From the NCBI GenBank assembly GCA_023053545.1, contig JAKZAN010000004.1, positions 2,232,001 through 2,296,000 on the forward strand: 64,000 nucleotides of DNA, read 5' to 3'. This document shows positions 61,301-64,000 of the stretch, in pieces. A program made the translations under genes and the position numbers. How positions within the stretch are numbered: position 1 is the stretch's first letter; each line of letters starts with the position of its first letter. The notes beneath the pieces were generated by a model that did no database searches, was not told where the DNA came from, and worked only from the letters and a program-made list of their open reading frames with translations. The DNA is from Lepidurus packardi (taxonomy: Eukaryota > Arthropoda > Branchiopoda > Notostraca > Triopsidae).

Positions 61301-63289
61301 GTACAACTTTCTGTCGCGGTTTGACCGCCCCTTTCGTGTCCTCAACGTTCGAAGGATGCGTGGGGTGGTTGTAATCCACCCCGCCTACCGTACACCGCCG
61401 GAAAATCATCTGATTCTCCGTCAGTGTACCAGTTTTGTCCGAAAATACATACTGGATCTAACAGTATACCACCAGAAATAAACAAAAATATCTGTAATGT
61501 CCTGGATTACTCCCTAGGCTTACCTGTCCCAACTCCTCGGTGATGTTCAGCGCTCGACATTCAATTCGCTTCCCGGTCGCTGGGTCATACAACCCTGGAT
61601 CTTGACTGATGTGGTATACTTGTACCAATTTCGTCAATTCGAGGGTGACGTACAACGATAGCGGGATGAGAACCTAACGCATGAATCGTTAAGGCAGAGG
61701 TTGAGTTTATGCTAAGTTCTGTAAGTCCCAAGTTAGTTTAAGGAATCAAAAGTGGTACCTGAAGAATAATAACAAAGGTCCAAAACGACAAAAAAGCTTG
61801 GTAAAATGGGCCCTCTTCTTCTCCGACCGAGGAGCGGACCAGGAATGGAATGCTGATGTTAGCGGCCGCCGCAAAACCTACGACGGATTGCAACCACAGA
61901 CCCGAGCCGCAGGCGCCAGCCAAACACAGGAGAACCAACACGACAACGCACCACACGACATCCAGATTCATGCACTTCTCCAAGGTACTGCGTTTGTATC
62001 GCGGACCGCCATGGTTCAACAACGCCTTGGTTTCGTGCCCTGGAAGTTGACACCAGTGGATATCGATAAGAACCCGATCAGGACGTTTGGTACCCTTCGT
62101 AACTCCACACGAAGATGTGACTACTTACCAGCGTAGACGACGATACCTTCGATGAAATTTGTATTCTTGAGAACGCAGTCACGTAGGAGCAGATTATCGC
62201 GCCCCAACAGGATTCGGTTGTTGTCCGGCATGAGGAGCGCTCCATGGAACTGGTAAAGTTTGGTGGTGGGAGGGTCTACCTCAAGGGAAACCGTGAAACT
62301 CCGCGGCCAGTCCGCGTCCGGCACAAAGTTCCTCGGCGAGGTTCTTTGCTTGAGATTGGTCTCTCCGTCGAGATTCGAAGTTTCTATGTACGCGACGCCG
62401 TGTTCGTCTGAAGATCGAAGCAAGAGAATATCGGCCGGAATGGTTTGGTTGCAGCCCAAATGGACAATGTCCCCTACCCGTAGGTGTCGCCAATACTTAG
62501 GCATGTAGCGCCCTTCGGTGGCATTGTACACCATGCACGTTGACTTGTTGACGCGGTTATCAGAGAGCCGTCGCCTTCGGTCCTCAAACAAGTCCTTGAC
62601 CGCTGTAACTCCAAGCACGAACAGTACCGGAATCATTGCTACCTCTTTCCCGAAGGCGTTGATGGCGGGCGCCCAATTAAGGAGAACAATAAAGAGGAAG
62701 TACAAGTTGGCGAATCGGTGAAATTGCTCGAGCAAGTTCTTGGGAAGGAAGGACAAAAGCGTATATTTTGTGGTGGACACGAAATTAGACGTGTACCCAC
62801 GGTTGGGGTGCGAAGACCACGGAGTGCCTGGAGGCACTGCATGGATGGGTACGACTAGCCGGATTCGCGGCAGCTCAGGAGCTTTGTTGCTCTGCCAGAA
62901 CCGCAAGCGATGCCAGAACGGCGGTCGCGTTCTACGTAAGGTGTAGACGGACTCAGTCCTCGACGCTTGGCGTGAATGCCCTTTGCGGAACCCTAGCCCT
63001 TCCAAAGACAATGTGCGGGAGGTTTGGCGAGAAACTTCAGGGTGAAGAGGACCTTGATGATGTGAATGGGGGTTCACAGCGTGCGGAATCTGACCTTGGG
63101 AAAAAGCTCGTGTGTGGCCTGGACGTGTCGGTTTAGCATCCTTGGCAATAGAGGGATCGATGTACCCACGCGCAGGACAAGGAGTATGATTATACGGGGC
63201 AACGTCCCGAGCCCAGGACACGCCTCCATGGGAAGCGCTCCGCCGATGTCGAAGAATAGGCGCGGGACCAGACGGTTCCCCAGCGCCAT
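58362..63289 (-). CDS. P4-ATPase (phospholipid flippase), ATP10-like, 5' end missing
   Basis: Nine exons on the minus strand: 63289-62129, 62039-61759, 61673-61524, 61457-61119, 61046-60524, 60454-59579, 59510-59026, 58943-58839, 58721-58362. All are in phase, about 1425 codons. The first begins with two bases of a split codon after an AG, so earlier coding sequence lies to the right. Motifs: an N-terminal Ser/Arg/His-rich region, [24 protein letters not shown] (62358-62369), the M4 segment [13 protein letters not shown], the phosphorylation site DKTGT (61425-61439), [25 protein letters not shown] (59973-59984), GDGAND across the 59579/59510 join, and C-terminal membrane helices. These are the P-type ATPase core; details such as [13 protein letters not shown] and VHGHWCY place it with class-5 ATP10. 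It would move phospholipid between membrane leaflets, usually with a CDC50 partner. A GT site just before the stop (58370) allows an alternative end. Confidence 0.94.
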
Positions 63290-64000
63290 CTATTGAATTG
63301 AATAATTACTATCGCATACAAAATATACACTCTAAAAATAAAATACAAAACAAAATGGTGAAAATTTCCAAAATAGCAATCTAACAGTGGTAGTAAATCT
63401 TGAAAAAAAAAGTTCAGATAAATTAAAGCTTTTAAAAGCTATCGAGGTGTGAAAAACATGCTAACACTGTGATTTTATTAAAAGAAAGAAAATTAGAAAG
63501 CCATGATAAGAGTCTAATTGTTTAACTCGCTTCGATTGCCATTATAAAGCCAATAGATTAATTCTTAAAAAGAAATAATTCCAAAAAAGCATACTCCTAT
63601 ATCACATTCTTGCTCAAACATTTTTACAAGAAGACGAATAATACATAATACACAAATGATACGACATACAAATAAATTAAATCAAAGAAAAAATAAATAA
63701 AATTAATAAACAACAATTAAACAATGAAAACTAAACATAAGAGTTTTAAAAGAAATCCACTAATTCCCCAAATTAAGTCTACCATCTTCATATAAATTAA
63801 ACCAAATTAAATAGAAATAAATAAAAATAACTCAAATAAAACGCAAATAAATCAAATTAACAAACAACAATTAACTAATGCAATTTAACCATAAAAACGT
63901 TAAAAGCATTCCAATACTTCCTCAAATTAAACCTAATGTTTTCAGATTTAACTGATAAGCTTTTAACTTTTTAAAAAACGGTTAAGGAAATCAAAATCTT
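63290..64000. other. AT-rich intron or flank of the flippase gene
   Basis: Very A/T-rich with many AAATAAA/AATTAAA words, and loosely repeated AACAACAATTAAACAATG and AACAACAATTAACTAATG segments (63711 and 63863, 152 bp apart). No coding exon seen, though the flippase start must lie here or beyond. Confidence 0.5.

Overview
The window is animal nuclear DNA, almost certainly from an arthropod and probably a crustacean (inference). The grounds are arthropod-type core histones, a tandem histone repeat that also carries a 5S rRNA gene (a linkage known from some crustaceans such as Artemia and isopods), mostly short introns, hAT/Tc1/BEL-type transposons and a TTAGG-like tract. There are no prokaryotic features.

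Layout. (1) 1-876, minus strand: the MID+PIWI part of a Piwi-type Argonaute, cut by the window edge. (2) 1154-7534: a three-level nest of DNA transposons. An outer hAT (1162-7526, 8-bp target duplication GAAGCCAT) carries an inner hAT (1496-5244, target duplication TAACCAAC), which carries a Tc1-like MITE (2607-2913). Both hAT transposases look intact once one short intron is removed from each, and each inner insertion sits just upstream of a transposase ATG. (3) 7.9-16 kb: a decayed Tc1 transposase, a BEL/Pao gag fragment with a 74-bp duplication, an 8 x 223-bp satellite, a 285-bp duplication and a dispersed repeat family split by a 981-bp inverted-repeat insertion. (4) 16.5-20.9 kb, minus: a myosin-V-like pseudogene that keeps its introns but has frameshifts, a stop and no coiled-coil region.

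(5) 21758-45901: a tandem array, 5138 bp per unit, about 4.7 units. Each unit holds 5S rRNA(+), H4(-), H3(+), H2A(-) and H2B(+), with a histone 3' stem-loop after every histone gene and no H1. The left edge is a truncated H2B and the right edge a truncated H3. Interior units look identical and the terminal unit carries scattered changes. The spacer holds a diverged second copy of the 5S flank without a 5S gene, a 52-nt piece of H2A sequence beside the 5S gene, and a strong dyad element.

(6) 46734-54989, plus: a complete 13-exon TAF1 gene (TFIID subunit 1; predicted 1864 aa). (7) 56015-56949, minus: a three-exon THAP-domain gene (261 aa). (8) 58362-63289, minus: nine exons of an ATP10-like P4-ATPase (phospholipid flippase) whose 5' end lies in the AT-rich tail of the window or beyond it.

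The array supplies core histones and 5S rRNA. TAF1 and the flippase are unrelated housekeeping neighbours. The most unusual material is the triple transposon nest and the fine structure of the histone-5S repeat. Exon joins were made by eye from GT-AG sites, reading phase and family similarity; no alignment program was run.
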